From positions 60,817,533 to 60,881,532 of the forward strand of contig NC_090444.1 of the NCBI RefSeq assembly GCF_031143425.1: DNA of 64,000 nt, given 5' to 3'. The first letter of the stretch is position 1; the number at the start of each line of letters is the position of its first letter. The DNA is from Pleurodeles waltl (lineage: Eukaryota; Chordata; Amphibia; Caudata; Salamandridae). Below, in pieces: positions 43,015 through 54,127 of this stretch. The notes under the pieces were generated by a model, which made no database searches, was not told where the DNA came from, and saw nothing but the letters and a program-made list of their open reading frames with translations. A program made the translations under genes and the position numbers.

Positions 43015-44566
43015 GTCACTCTACTATGCACCACTCCACACCACTGCACTCTAAACTGCACCACTCCACTTTACACAACTCCACACCATTGCACTCTGCA
43101 CCACTCCACCCTATGCTGCTGCACTGTACGCCAGTACACACTATGCTTCTCTACTCTACCCCATACCACTCTACTCTATCCCAATGCACTCTTCGCCACT
43201 GTACTCTACACCACTTCAGCCTAAGCCACACCAACCTACTCTGCACAACTGCACTCTACACCACTGTACTCTACACCACTGAACTCTACACCACTCCAGC
43301 CCAAACCACGCCAATCTGGTCTGCACAACTGCACTCTACATCACTGTACTCTACGCCACTCTGCAACATGCACTGTATGCCACTGCACTCTACACCTCTG
43401 TGCTCCAAGCCAATACACTCTATGCCAATGCACTTTCCTCTGTAACACTCAACTCTCTGCCCCTGCACGCTACGCCAATCCACTATATGCCAATTTACTG
43501 TGCACCACTGCACCCTATGCCACTGCAATCTACACCTCTTTAGTGTACACCATTACACTCACTGACACTCTACACAACTGCACTCTACCCTGCACCACTT
43601 CACTCTACTCTGAAATAATTGACTCTATGCCACTGCACTCTACACCTCTTTACTCTACACCAATACAGTCTAACCCACTCTAAACAACTGTATTCTACCC
43701 TGCACCATTCTATGCCACCTCACTACTCTGAACCAATTGTTTATATGCCACTGCAATCTATGCCACTCTACTCCACTCCCATCTATGCCACTACACTCTA
43801 TGCCACTCTACTCCACTCTGCGCTACTCCACTCTATGCCACTGCACTCTACGCCACTCTACTCTTAACTGCAACCCTCTACACCAATTCACTCTACACAA
43901 CTGCACTCTATGCTACTGCACTCTACTCTGCATCACTGTACTCTACACCACTGCTCTCTATGCCAATCTACTCCATTCTACATCACTGCACTCTGACACT
44001 CTACTCTTCAACACTGCACTCTCCGTCACTGAACTATATGCCACACTACTCTGCACTACTCCACTCTATGCCACTGCACCCTATGGCACTATACTCTACT
44101 CTGCACCACTCTATGGTACTCTACTTTGCACCACTCTAAGCCACTCAGCTCTACTCTGCACTCTGCGCCACTGCTCTCTATGCCACTTGACTCTACACCA
44201 CTGCCCTCTGTATCACTAAACTCTATGCCATTCTACTCTGCACTACTGTACGCAACTCTACTCTGTGCCACTGCACTGTACACCACTGCACTGTACACCA
44301 CTGCACTTTACGCCACGGCAGTCTATGCCACTGCACTCTACTCTGTGCCACTCTTCTATGTGCCACTCTACTCCGCACCACTGCACTCTACTATGTGCCA
44401 CTCTAATATACACCATCGCATTCTATGCCACTGTATTGTACGCCGCTGAATTCAATGCCACTGCACAGTATGCCACTATAGTCTGAAATACTCTATGCCA
44501 ATGCACTGTATACCAGTACACTCCATGCCACTCCAGTGTACACCACACTAAGATACTCCACACTAT
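43015..44566. repeat. CACTCTAYGCCACTG-type satellite, left part
   Basis: About 1.55 kb of degenerate units near 15 bp built on CACTCTA(T/C)GCCACTG and CACTCTACACCACTG. It is interrupted by the Harbinger element and resumes at 53552. Reading frames through it are low-complexity by-products. Confidence 0.9.
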
Positions 44567-44861
44567 GACCCTCATTATGACATTAGCGGTAAGTGCCACT
44601 TACCGCCATGCTGACTGCCGCCAACATACCGCGACCGCGGTGGTATACCGCTACGCGTATTATGACCCACACATAGAAATCCGCCACTATACAGACACAC
44701 ACACAAGTCCGCCAGCCCAAAGGTCAGTGATAAAATGGCGGTACCAAAACCCACACCGTTACACCAACAGAAATACGCCCACAGCATTATGACCCACGAA
44801 TCACCGCAGCGGATATTCAACCGCTGTAAAACATTGGCGGTTCATACCGCCGCGCACAAAA

Positions 44862-44884
44862 TACACACACACACACACACACAC
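44862..44884. repeat. (AC)n microsatellite
   Basis: An uninterrupted AC run in the 5' part of the Harbinger element. Confidence 0.9.
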
Positions 44885-45148
44885 ATACAAAACAACACCA
44901 CATTGTCAATACAAACTACACACACATGACACACATACACACACCACAACCACACACCCACACCAATATAAAACACCCACCCACATTACCCACAACCCTT
45001 TACCACTACAAACAATTTACAACAGAGACATGCCAGGAGCACCCACAGAACCAGAGCCACAGAACACCATCACCCATACACCATCCACGCACCTCACACC
45101 CAACACATCACCCCACACACCCTCACACACACCACACACACTACACCC

Positions 45149-46751
45149 ATGGCACCACAAAGACACCCCAGATTCTCTGAGGAGGAGCTAAGGGTCATGG
45201 TGGAGGAAATCATCCGGGTAGAGCCACAGCTATTTGGATCACAGGTGCAGCAAACATCCATTGCTAGGAAGATGGAGCTATGGCGGAGAGTCGTGGACAG
45301 GGTCAACACTGTGGGACAGCACCCAAGAACCAGGAATGACATCAGGAAGAGGTGGAACGACCTACGGGGGAAGGTGCGTTCCGTGGTTGCAAGACACTAG
45401 ATAGCAGTACAGAGGACTGGCGGTGGACCCCCACCTCCTCCCCTACAACTAACAACATGGGAGGAGCAAGTCTTGGCAATCATGCATCCTGAGGGCCTGA
45501 CAGGAGTAGCAGGAGGACTGGACACTGGTAAGACAAATCTTAACTACTTTCACCCCCCTAACTGCATGTCATCACATACCCCAACCCTACCCTCACTCCC
45601 ATCACCCCACCACCTCACATACACCTCACCATCACAACCCACCCATCCCAGTACCCAGCACTGCATGCAACAACAATGCATGGACACCACTCACAGCCCT
45701 GCATGGACACCCATCACCACAGCATGCACAGTAGTGACAATCACTTAGCCAACCAAATTACAACTCACACAAGCCAAAGCTGCCTTGGTAATAACAACCA
45801 TAGAGGGAAACAAACCCATTCACAAGATATCACACGCAGTAACAATAACACTGCATTTACATACCCACAGGACCCCCACACAACGTCACCGGAGAGGAGG
45901 TGCCAGCAACATCTAGTACCCCCAAAGAGGCCCACAGTGATGACAGCAGCTCTGCACGCCTGGATATGGATGACCAACCTGGCCCATCAGGGACCTCTGG
46001 ACAGTCGGTTACCCAGGCACAGTCCCATCCCACCATGGAGCCTCCCCCCTCAGGAAACACCACCACTGCACCCACCCAGCGTGCCCATACCACTGTCCCC
46101 AGGACACGTCAATCATCAGTGTGTCCACCACTACAGGGACCCCAGGCAACCCCACAAACACATGACGATCAGGAACCTGGGGTCAGTGGCGGTGGGTACA
46201 CGGTTCAGGGGACAGAGGCACAGGACAACAGGGAAGCTGGGAGGACTGCTGTGCGACAGGGGGAGGACAGGCCCAGGGAACCGACTCTCCATGAGGCACT
46301 CTCCAACATCCTGAGAGCATACCACCATTCGCAGGAGACCATGGGTCAGATACTGGCCAAGTTGCAGGAGACCCAGCGGCTGCCGGAGGGACAGTACCTG
46401 GGGATCAGGGAGGACCTGAAGGACATCCACACCACCCTGGTCACCATTGCAGGGGTGCTGGCAGACATGGCCAACACCATGAGGGAGGCAGTGGCACACC
46501 AACGGCCCCTGACACTAGCCATACCGATGAACAGCCTTCCACCTCTGCTGCCGCTAGTGGACAGGAGGCCCCGCCACAGGACCAACAGGCCATCAGCACC
46601 CCACCCCCTGCAGAAGGAGAACCACCCCACAAACAGTCCCTGCGATCCAGGCAGAAGCCAAAAAACATTGCCAAGACCCCTGCCAGGAAATAAGACTCCC
46701 CTGATTGTCACCCTTGTGTCCCACTCTGTCACCCTGTCCACCTTGAACTGA
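45149..46751 (+). pseudogene. Harbinger Myb/SANT-like DNA-binding protein gene, two exons, one early stop
   Basis: The ATG at 45149 opens a Myb/SANT-type trihelix (PRFSEEELRVMVEEI, WRRVVDRVN, RKRWNDLRGKV) like the NAIF1-related partner proteins of Harbinger transposases. A TAG at 45398-45400 interrupts the frame. Beyond it the same frame runs to a donor GTAAGA at 45528. An acceptor at 45870 (CCCACAG) restores the frame (phase 1) into the second exon, which ends at 46751. The second exon is Pro/Ser/Thr-rich and then has a heptad-like helix (ILRAYHHSQETMGQILAKL onward) likely used for assembly. In intact elements this protein binds the transposon ends and brings in the transposase. The splice model is predicted from sequence alone. 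Confidence 0.7.
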
Positions 46752-47099
46752 CATTGCTCCCCTTCCTATGCCCCCTTGGACAATGCACCTGTGATACCAA
46801 TAGACTGGACTCTATCCTGGACTTTCCTCCACCATCATCCAAGCCCACTGCACATCCCCATTTACTTCTCAGCACTGAAATAAACACCCTTGGAAAAAAC
46901 AAGTATGGAGTATGTCAAATGATTCAAGGATGTAGTTGTTTAACAATCAGTAGACATTGCAAATAGACTGTACAGTGATGTATACATAGTTATGACCTGT
47001 AATGTGCTGCAGTCAATGCACCAGGAGCCACATGAGGGCACAAATATCTGCAAATAGACATGTTAAAGGGTACAATAAGGGGCCTTTGCAGTGGGAACA

Positions 47100-49734
47100 T
47101 GTAAGGAAATGCCTCCTTGGCATGGTTACCCCCTGACCTTTTGCCTTGGCTGATGCCAAGTTATGATTTGAAAGTGTGCTGAGGCCTGCTAACCAGGCCC
47201 CAGCACCAGTGTTCTTTCCCTAACCTGTACCTTTGTCTCCACAATTGGCACAACCTGGCATCAAGGTAAGTCCCTTGTAACTGGTACCCCTGGTACCAAG
47301 GGCCCTGATGCCAGGGAAGGTCTCTAAGGGCTGCAGCATGTCTTAAGGCATCCTGGAGACCCCTCACTCAGCACAGACACACTGCTTGCCAGCTTGTGTG
47401 TGCTGGTGGGGAGAAAATGACTAAGTCGACATGGCACTTCCCTCAGGGTGCCATGCCAACCTCACACTGCCCATGGCATAGATAAGTCACCCCTCTAGCA
47501 GGCCTTACAGCCCTAAGGCAGGGTTCACTATACCATAGGTGAGGGCATAAGTGCATGAGCACTATGCCCCTACAGTGTCTAAGCAAAACCTTAGACATTG
47601 TAAGTGCAGGGTAGCCATAAGATTATATGGTCTGGGAGTCTGTCATACATGAACTCCACAGCACCATAATGGCTACACTGAAAACTGGGAAGTTTGGTAT
47701 CAAACTTCTCAGCACAATAAATGCACACTGATGCCAGTGTACATTGTATTGTGAAATACACCCCAGAGGGCATCTTAGAGATGCCCCCTGAAAACATACC
47801 CAACTTCCAGTGTGGGCTGACTAGTTTTGCCAGCCTGCCACACACCAGACATGTTGCTGGCCACATGGGGAGAGTGCCTTTGTTACTCTGTGGCTAGTAA
47901 CAAAGCCTGTACTGGGTGGAGGTGCTTCCCACCTCCCCCTGCAGGAACTGTAACACCAGTGCCACAGGGCATCCCAGCTAGTGGAGTTGCCCGCCCCCTC
48001 CGGCCATGGCCCCACTTTTGGCGGCAAGGCCGGAGGAGATAATGAGAAAAACAAGGAGGAGTCACTGGCCAGTCAGGACAGCCGCTAAGGTGTCCTGAGC
48101 TGTGGTGACTCTGACTTTTAGAATTCTCCATCTTGCAGATGGAGGATTCCCCCAATAGGATTAGGGATGTGCCCCACTCCCCTCAGGGAGGAGGCACAAA
48201 GAGGGTGTAGCCACCCTCAGGGCTTGTAGCCATTGGCTACTAACACCCCAGACCTAAACACACCCCTAAATCGAGTATTTAGGGGCCCCCAGAACCTTGG
48301 AAAACAGATTCCTGCAACCTAAGACGAAGAAGGACTGCTGACCTGAAGCCCTGCAGAGAAGATGGAGACACCAACTGCTTTGGCCCCAGCTCTACCGGCC
48401 TGTCTCCCCAATTCGAGAAAAACGGCAACAGCGACACATTCCCCAGGGTCCAGCGACCTCTGAAGCCTCAGAGGACTACCCTGCATCTAAAAGGACCAAG
48501 AACTCCCGAGGACAGCGGCCCTGTTCCAAAGAAACCAAAACTTGCAACAAAGAAACAACTTTAAAAGGACTCCACGTTTCCCGCCGGAAGCGTGAGACTT
48601 TCCACTCTGCACCCGATGCCCCCGGCTTGACCTGCAGAGAAAGAACACTACAGGGAGGACTGCCCGGCGACTGCGAGCCCGTGAGTAGCCAGAGTTGACC
48701 CCCCTGAACCCCCACAGCGACGCCTGCAGAGGGAATCCAGAGGCTCCCCCTGACCGCGACTGCCTGCTTCAAAGAACCCGACGCCTGGTAAAGACACTGC
48801 ACCAGCAGCCCCCAGGACCTGGAGGATCCGACCTCCAGTGCAGGAGCGACCCCCAGGTGGCCCTCTCCCTTGCCTAGGTGGTGACTACCCCGAGGAGCCC
48901 CCCCTTGCCTGCCTGCTTCGCTGAAGAGACCCCTAGGTGTCCCATTGAATCCAATTGAAAACCCGACGCCTGTTTGCACTCTGCACCCGGCCGCCCCTGT
49001 GCCGCTGAGGGTGTACTTTTTGTGCTGACTTATGTCCCCCCAGTGCCCTACAAAACCCCCCTGGTCTGCCCTCCGAAGTCGCGGGTACATACCTGCTGGC
49101 AGACTAGAACCAGGGCACCCCCTTCTCCATTGAAGCCTATGCGTTTTGGGCACCACTTTGACCTCAGCACCTGACCGGCCCTGAGCTGCTGGTGCTGTAA
49201 CTTTGGGGTTGCCCTAAACCCCCAACGGTGGGCTACCTTGGACTCAACTTTGAACCCTGTAGGTGGTTTACTTACCTGCAAAACTAACAAATACTTACCT
49301 CTCCCAGGAACTGTTGAAATTTGCACTGTGTCTAGTTTTATAATAGCTTATTGCCATTTTTGCCAAAACTGTACATGCTATTTTGCTGATTCAAAGTTCC
49401 TATGATTCCTGGGTGAAGTACCTTTCATTTAAAGTATTGATTGTAAATCTTGAACCTGTGGTTCTTAAAATAAACTAAGAAAATATATTTTTCTATATAA
49501 AAACCTATTGGCCTGGAATTGTCTCTGAGTGTGTGTTCCTCATTTATTGCCTGTGTGTGTACAACAAATGCTTAACACTACCCTCTGATAAGCCTACTGC
49601 TCGACCACACTACCACAAAATAGAGCATTAGAATTATCTCTTTTTGCCACTATCTTACCTCTAAGGGGAACCCTTGGACTCTGTGCATGCTATTTCTTAC
49701 TTTGAAATAGTACATACAGAGCCAACTTCCTACA
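47100..49734 (+). mobile_element. Solo LTR of the Gmr1-like family (2635 bp)
   Basis: TGTAAGGAAATGCC... to CTTCCTACA with the perfect 5-bp duplication GAACA (47095-47099 and 49735-49739). It is collinear with the LTR at 30515 but clearly diverged, so it is an older insertion. TATATAAAAA lies near 49494 and GTGAGTA at 48681-48687. Solo LTRs arise by recombination between the two LTRs of a full element. Confidence 0.92.
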
Positions 49735-49810
49735 GAACAGCAGCCTGCCAGAGAAAATTCACTTCACAAAACAGCAATGGAAGGTGAGGTTACAGTGTCT
49801 TACCTGTGTG

Positions 49811-50961
49811 TCACTGGAAGTACTGTTGTATTATAGTTGTTCTGTTGTCCACATCCTCTTCCTCTGCCTCCTCTTCGTCACTGTCCACAGGCTCCACCGC
49901 TGCCACATGCCCATCTCCAGCCTCATCCTCCTGCAGAAAAGGCACCTGGCGTCTCAAGGCCAGGTTGTGCAACATGCAACATGCAATGATGATCTGGCAC
50001 ACCTTCTTGGATGAGTAGCACAGGGATCCACCTGTCAGATGGAGGCACCTGAACCTGGTCTTCAGGAGGCCAAAGGTGCGCTCAATGATCCTCCTTGTTC
50101 GCCTATGTGCCTCATTGTAACGTTCCTCTGCCCTTGTCCTGACATTCCTCACTGGGGTCAGTAGCCATGAGAGGTTGGGGTAACCAGAGTCACCTGTAAA
50201 TATCGAGGGATACCTGTTAGCCACACACTCACCCTTAGGGCCAACCCCACACCCACATACCAACAGACACTGGGTGGGGTCCATTGGCTCACCTATTAGC
50301 CACACCCTGTGCCTTTGGAGTTGAGCCATCACATATGTGATGCTGCTATTCCTCAGGTTAAAGGCAACATGCACAGACCTAGGATACTTTGCATTCACAT
50401 AGGAGATGTGCTGGTCCACCAGGCACACTATCTGCACATTCATTGAGTTAAAGCTCTTTCGATTTCTGAACACCTGTTCATTTCTCTGGAGGGGGGACAA
50501 AGGCAATATGTGTACCATCAATAGCACCAATGATGTTGGGGATATGTCCCAGTGCATAGAAGTCAGCCTTCATTGTGGCCAAATCCTCCACCTGGGGGAA
50601 TACGATGTAGCTGCGCATGTGTTTCATCACGGCATACAACACTCTGGTCAGCACGTTTGAGAACATAGGCTGTGACATCCCTGCTGCCGCTTGGAAGGAG
50701 CCACTTGCCAAGAAATGGAGCACTGATAGGACTTGCACAAGAGGGGGGATCCTAGTGGGTTGACGGATAGCTGAGATCAGGTCTGGCTCCAATTGGGCAC
50801 ACAGCTCTATCAAGTCTGTAGGTGAGGATAATGTGCCTGTCCTCCATTGTTGCCAGGTCCACCAGGGTTCTGTACACAGGGGTATGTCTCCATCTCCTAT
50901 TCATCCTCAGCGGTTGAACTCTAGGGTGAAAAACGGTGAGCAGATGGTCATATTCAAACAT
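49811..50961 (-). pseudogene. HARBI1-like DDE transposase, two frameshifts
   Basis: Three frames in order on the minus strand. 50961-50810: the N-terminal region (RVQPLRMNRRW). 50813-50478: a helix-turn-helix-like block (VLSVLHFLASGSFQAAAGMSQ) and the first catalytic Asp in GAIDGTH (50517-50519). 50495-49811: the second Asp in TGDSGYP (50189-50191), the Glu in IERTFGLLK (50081-50083) and an acidic C-terminus. D and E are about 35 residues apart. Frame changes near 50810 and 50490 inactivate it. It would cut and rejoin DNA at 3-bp targets. Confidence 0.85.
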
Positions 50962-51168
50962 ATCCTCAGAGTAAAATGCCTTGCATGTTGTACCAGAAAC
51001 AGTATGTGAACGTGTAGTTCTGTAAATGTGCCTATGTCTGCTGTGACACAGTTAGGTGCCATGGCCTGTTCCTCCCTCCAACTTCCTCTACCCAGTCCCA
51101 TTCTCCTCAACCCCAGCCTATCCAAAGCACACCTTCAGACCAGCATGCACCCAAATAAACACACATAA

Positions 51169-52213
51169 GTGGCTCAGGCAGACATACCAACATCCACTGC
51201 CTCCACTGAGACCCCCTCCTCCTCCTCGTCCACCTCCCTCCCAGTAGCATCTCCACTCACACCTGCATGCACTACATCCACATCCACAACCTCCATCACC
51301 ATCACGCCTATCACTACACGCCCTTCACTGGCAGTCACCACCCCCACCTCCATGCACACGTCCCCTGTGTCCTCTCGCACTGTGTCTGTGCCCCCTCCTC
51401 CCAAAGTACACAAACGCAAGCACTCAGACACCCAACAGCCGTCCACCTCACGACAGCATCCAGCCCATGCACCTGCACCCAAACACAGCAGACAGACACC
51501 TCCTACCACCACTCCCTCTTCCTCCACTCCCAAACCTTCACCCTCTTCCAGCCCCAGTGTCCCTAAAAAGATTTTCCTCTTCACCATTGACCTATTCTAT
51601 GCCCCCCCATCCTTCACTTCGGGGCAGGGTGGTCAGGACCCAGGCTAGCACCTCAGCCACCCAGTCCACTGCCACTGTCGTTTCTGCAGCCACTACAGTT
51701 GTGAGAGGCACCGTGAAGACACCCGTCTACACAGCCAGTGTGCCTGCACCAGCTGCCAAGGGGAAAAAGGGAGCACCAGCTGGCAAATGCAAGAAGGCAC
51801 CACCAGCTGGCAGTAGCAAGGAGGCACCACCAGCTGGCAGTTGCAAGGAGGCACCACCAGCTGCCAAGGGCAGGAAGGGAACACCATCTGCCAAGGGCAA
51901 TGACAAAAGCACAGACGCCCCAGGCAGGATGGATATGGAGCCTGGTGCTGGAGCAGCATCTGGGCAAACAACACCAGCCATGGCACTTCAGCCGTGGGAG
52001 GCTGCAGGGGAAGGGCTGGAGCCTCCCCCCACCACAGGCAGCACTGCCGCCAGCACCGCCACCAGCACCACTGCCAGCAGCAGCAGCCCCAGTGGGCAGC
52101 CGTCCGAGGCTGCGGGGGAAGGGCTGGAGCCTCCCGCCACCACTGGCAGCACCGCCGCTAGCCCCGCCACTGCCACCACTGAGCAGCCGTCACCGCCGGC
52201 AGGCAGTGTGTAG
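51169..52213 (+). other. Low-complexity open region in Harbinger, coding status unclear
   Basis: Plus-strand frames are open across this stretch but encode Ser/Thr/Pro-rich sequence, a KKIFLFTIDLF segment and then repeats of Lys-Glu-Ala-Pro-Pro-Ala-Gly-type units (about 30 bp, 51770-51880). No domain is recognised. It may be the tail of an accessory protein or untranslated sequence. Confidence 0.25.
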
Positions 52214-52413
52214 TCTTGCCTCCATGGCCTGTAGTGCGTCCTGGCCCCTGCAAAAACTGTAGGTGTGACACCCAGGTGAGAGACTGTGACCTTGCACCCT
52301 CCAAGATCTGTATCACAGGGCACAAGGCCCCCTTCAGAACCAGTGGAAGGAGGCATCCATTCACCCCCTCCTTGCCAGGATGAAGCACACTGGGCACAAG
52401 GCCCCCTCCAGAA

Positions 52414-52688
52414 CCAGTGGGCAAACCACCCACTAGAGAGACTGTGGCCTTACTCTCCCCAGGACCAAGCAGTGGGCAAACAACCCACTTGAGAGACTGT
52501 GGCTTTGCACTCCCCAGGACCAAGCAGTGGGTACACCACCCACTAGAGAGACTGTGTCTTTGCACTCCCCAGGACGAAGCACTGGGCAAATTACCCACTT
52601 GAGAGATTGTGGCTTTGCACTCACCAGGACCAAGCAGTGGGCAAACCACCCACTTGAGAGACTGTGGCTTTGCACTCCCCAGGACATC
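52414..52688. repeat. 55-bp tandem repeat inside Harbinger
   Basis: Five units start near 52414, 52469, 52524, 52579 and 52634, built on GCAGTGGGCAAACAACCCAC and a following GAGACTGTGGCTTTGCACTC segment. A more diverged run precedes it from about 52270. Confidence 0.85.
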
Positions 52689-53551
52689 ACAGAGGGCATG
52701 TAGTCCCCTCCATGAGCAGTGGCGTTGTACCATCTTCCAGCTGAGATGCCCTCCCTTCCCCTTCCCCCCTGAGGTGCCTGTGTATTTTTGACCTGATGCC
52801 CCAGCAGTGTTCTCTCCGTATTGAGGCAGGAGTTAAGTGGGGCCTTGGCCTATGTGATATGGCCCTGTGGGCCACGGACATTTTGGACTGGGCAGTGTCC
52901 CTCCATTTGTATATATTGTAGATACTGTTTTGTGCTTTGAGAACATATTTCTCGAAATTTATATTATTACACTGACTTTACTCACTTCCTTTTGTCCTTG
53001 CGTTATTCCTGAGGGGTACGGGGTGAATATGTAATGTTGTTGCATCTGTTTGTGTGTATGGTGTTGGGGGTGTGGGTGTTGCTTGTGTGTCACTCTCTTT
53101 TTCCTCCCACCCTCCCTTGTGTGCTAGGTGCGGTACTCATTGTGGTCGTCTTCACCGCCGTTCGTGTTCCTGGTGTAGGAGGAGGTATACCAGCATGGGT
53201 AACACCTGTAGTTCGGGCTCCATGGCATCGTGGTTCTTCCTTGAGTGTCCAGGGGTGAGTCGTTTCCCTTTTGTGCACTGTTTCTGCTGTGCTTTTGATG
53301 GCGTTGCTACCGCCCCGGAAAAGCTGTTGGATTGGCTTGTTGTGATAGGGTGGGCAGTACATTGTCTTCCGCCTGGCTGTTGGCGGTTACCGCCACGGTG
53401 CTTGTTGCTACCGCCACGGTGGTCGGTGTGTTAAAGTGGCTGTCTGTGTGGTCGGTTTCCACCATGGTCATAATTCAATTTTTTTTATCACCAGTATCCT
53501 GGCGGTATTTCTGCCGCTTTATCACCGACCGCCAAGGTTGTAATGAGGGCC

Positions 53552-53655
53552 TATGTCACTCCAATACACAACACTCTCTGCCACTCCACTCTACAACACT
53601 CTACTCCATTCTACGACACTCCATGCCACTCTCCTTTATGCCACTAACTCTTAGT
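53552..53655. repeat. CACTC-type satellite, right part
   Basis: The same motif (CACTCTMYGCCACTCCACTCTAC in degenerate form) resumes immediately after the right end of the Harbinger element, showing that the element landed inside the array. Confidence 0.8.
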
Positions 53656-54122
53656 GATGCTGAACAACAGCCACACTGGTGAACAGCATGGCTAAAACGC
53701 ATTTGCCAAGCCAATAACTCTTGCTTAGGTGAGACCTATTGGCTTTGCAAATACATGTTTTTTGTGTGGAAGCACACAACTTCTGTCCATCCAAAACATG
53801 TATTACCAACATAAGGGTGAAGACAAAGCTCCTCTCAAGTGATGCTCACATAATTGTTAGGCAACACCTGTGCTGTCAAGCCAGACAGAAAATGATTTGG
53901 TTGTCTTTGCACAGAGCATATGGAGACCTATTGAACAATGTGATGTGATCGCCCGAGGAACGAAGAGGTAATTGAAAAACAAAAACACTGAGAAAGAAAA
54001 TGTAAAAGATCTGCTTACTGCAGTCGAGCAAATGTAAATGCAACTTAGTCCATATCAAATAATGGCAGCAAGTTTTAAACAAAACATCAGCGACTACAAC
54101 ACAAAAAACAGATACAGGGTAG
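53656..54122. other. No gene seen
   Basis: Short sequence between satellite and solo LTR; no domain or repeat is recognised. Confidence 0.4.
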
Positions 54123-54127
54123 GCTTG

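Larger units (their letters stand above)
44567..53551. mobile_element. PIF/Harbinger DNA transposon with two genes, split by a solo LTR
   Basis: Terminal inverted repeats begin GACCCTCATTA on the left and, inverted, GGCCCTCATTA on the right; both are followed by a CGGT/CCGCC-rich subterminal region. TAT flanks both ends (44564-44566 and 53552-53554), a 3-bp duplication as expected for this superfamily. It carries a Myb-like protein gene on the plus strand and a DDE transposase on the minus strand, arranged convergently. A 2635-bp solo LTR (47100-49734) lies between them, leaving about 6.3 kb of original element. Confidence 0.85.

Noticed and set aside
43026..44486. Open frames in the CACTC satellite as genes
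   Set aside because: Low-complexity products (His/Ser/Thr/Leu) of a short tandem repeat; no conserved domain.
44567..45148. CRISPR-like or regulatory array in the CCGCC-rich Harbinger end
   Set aside because: Spacing is irregular and the repeats are subterminal transposon sequence in a eukaryotic context.
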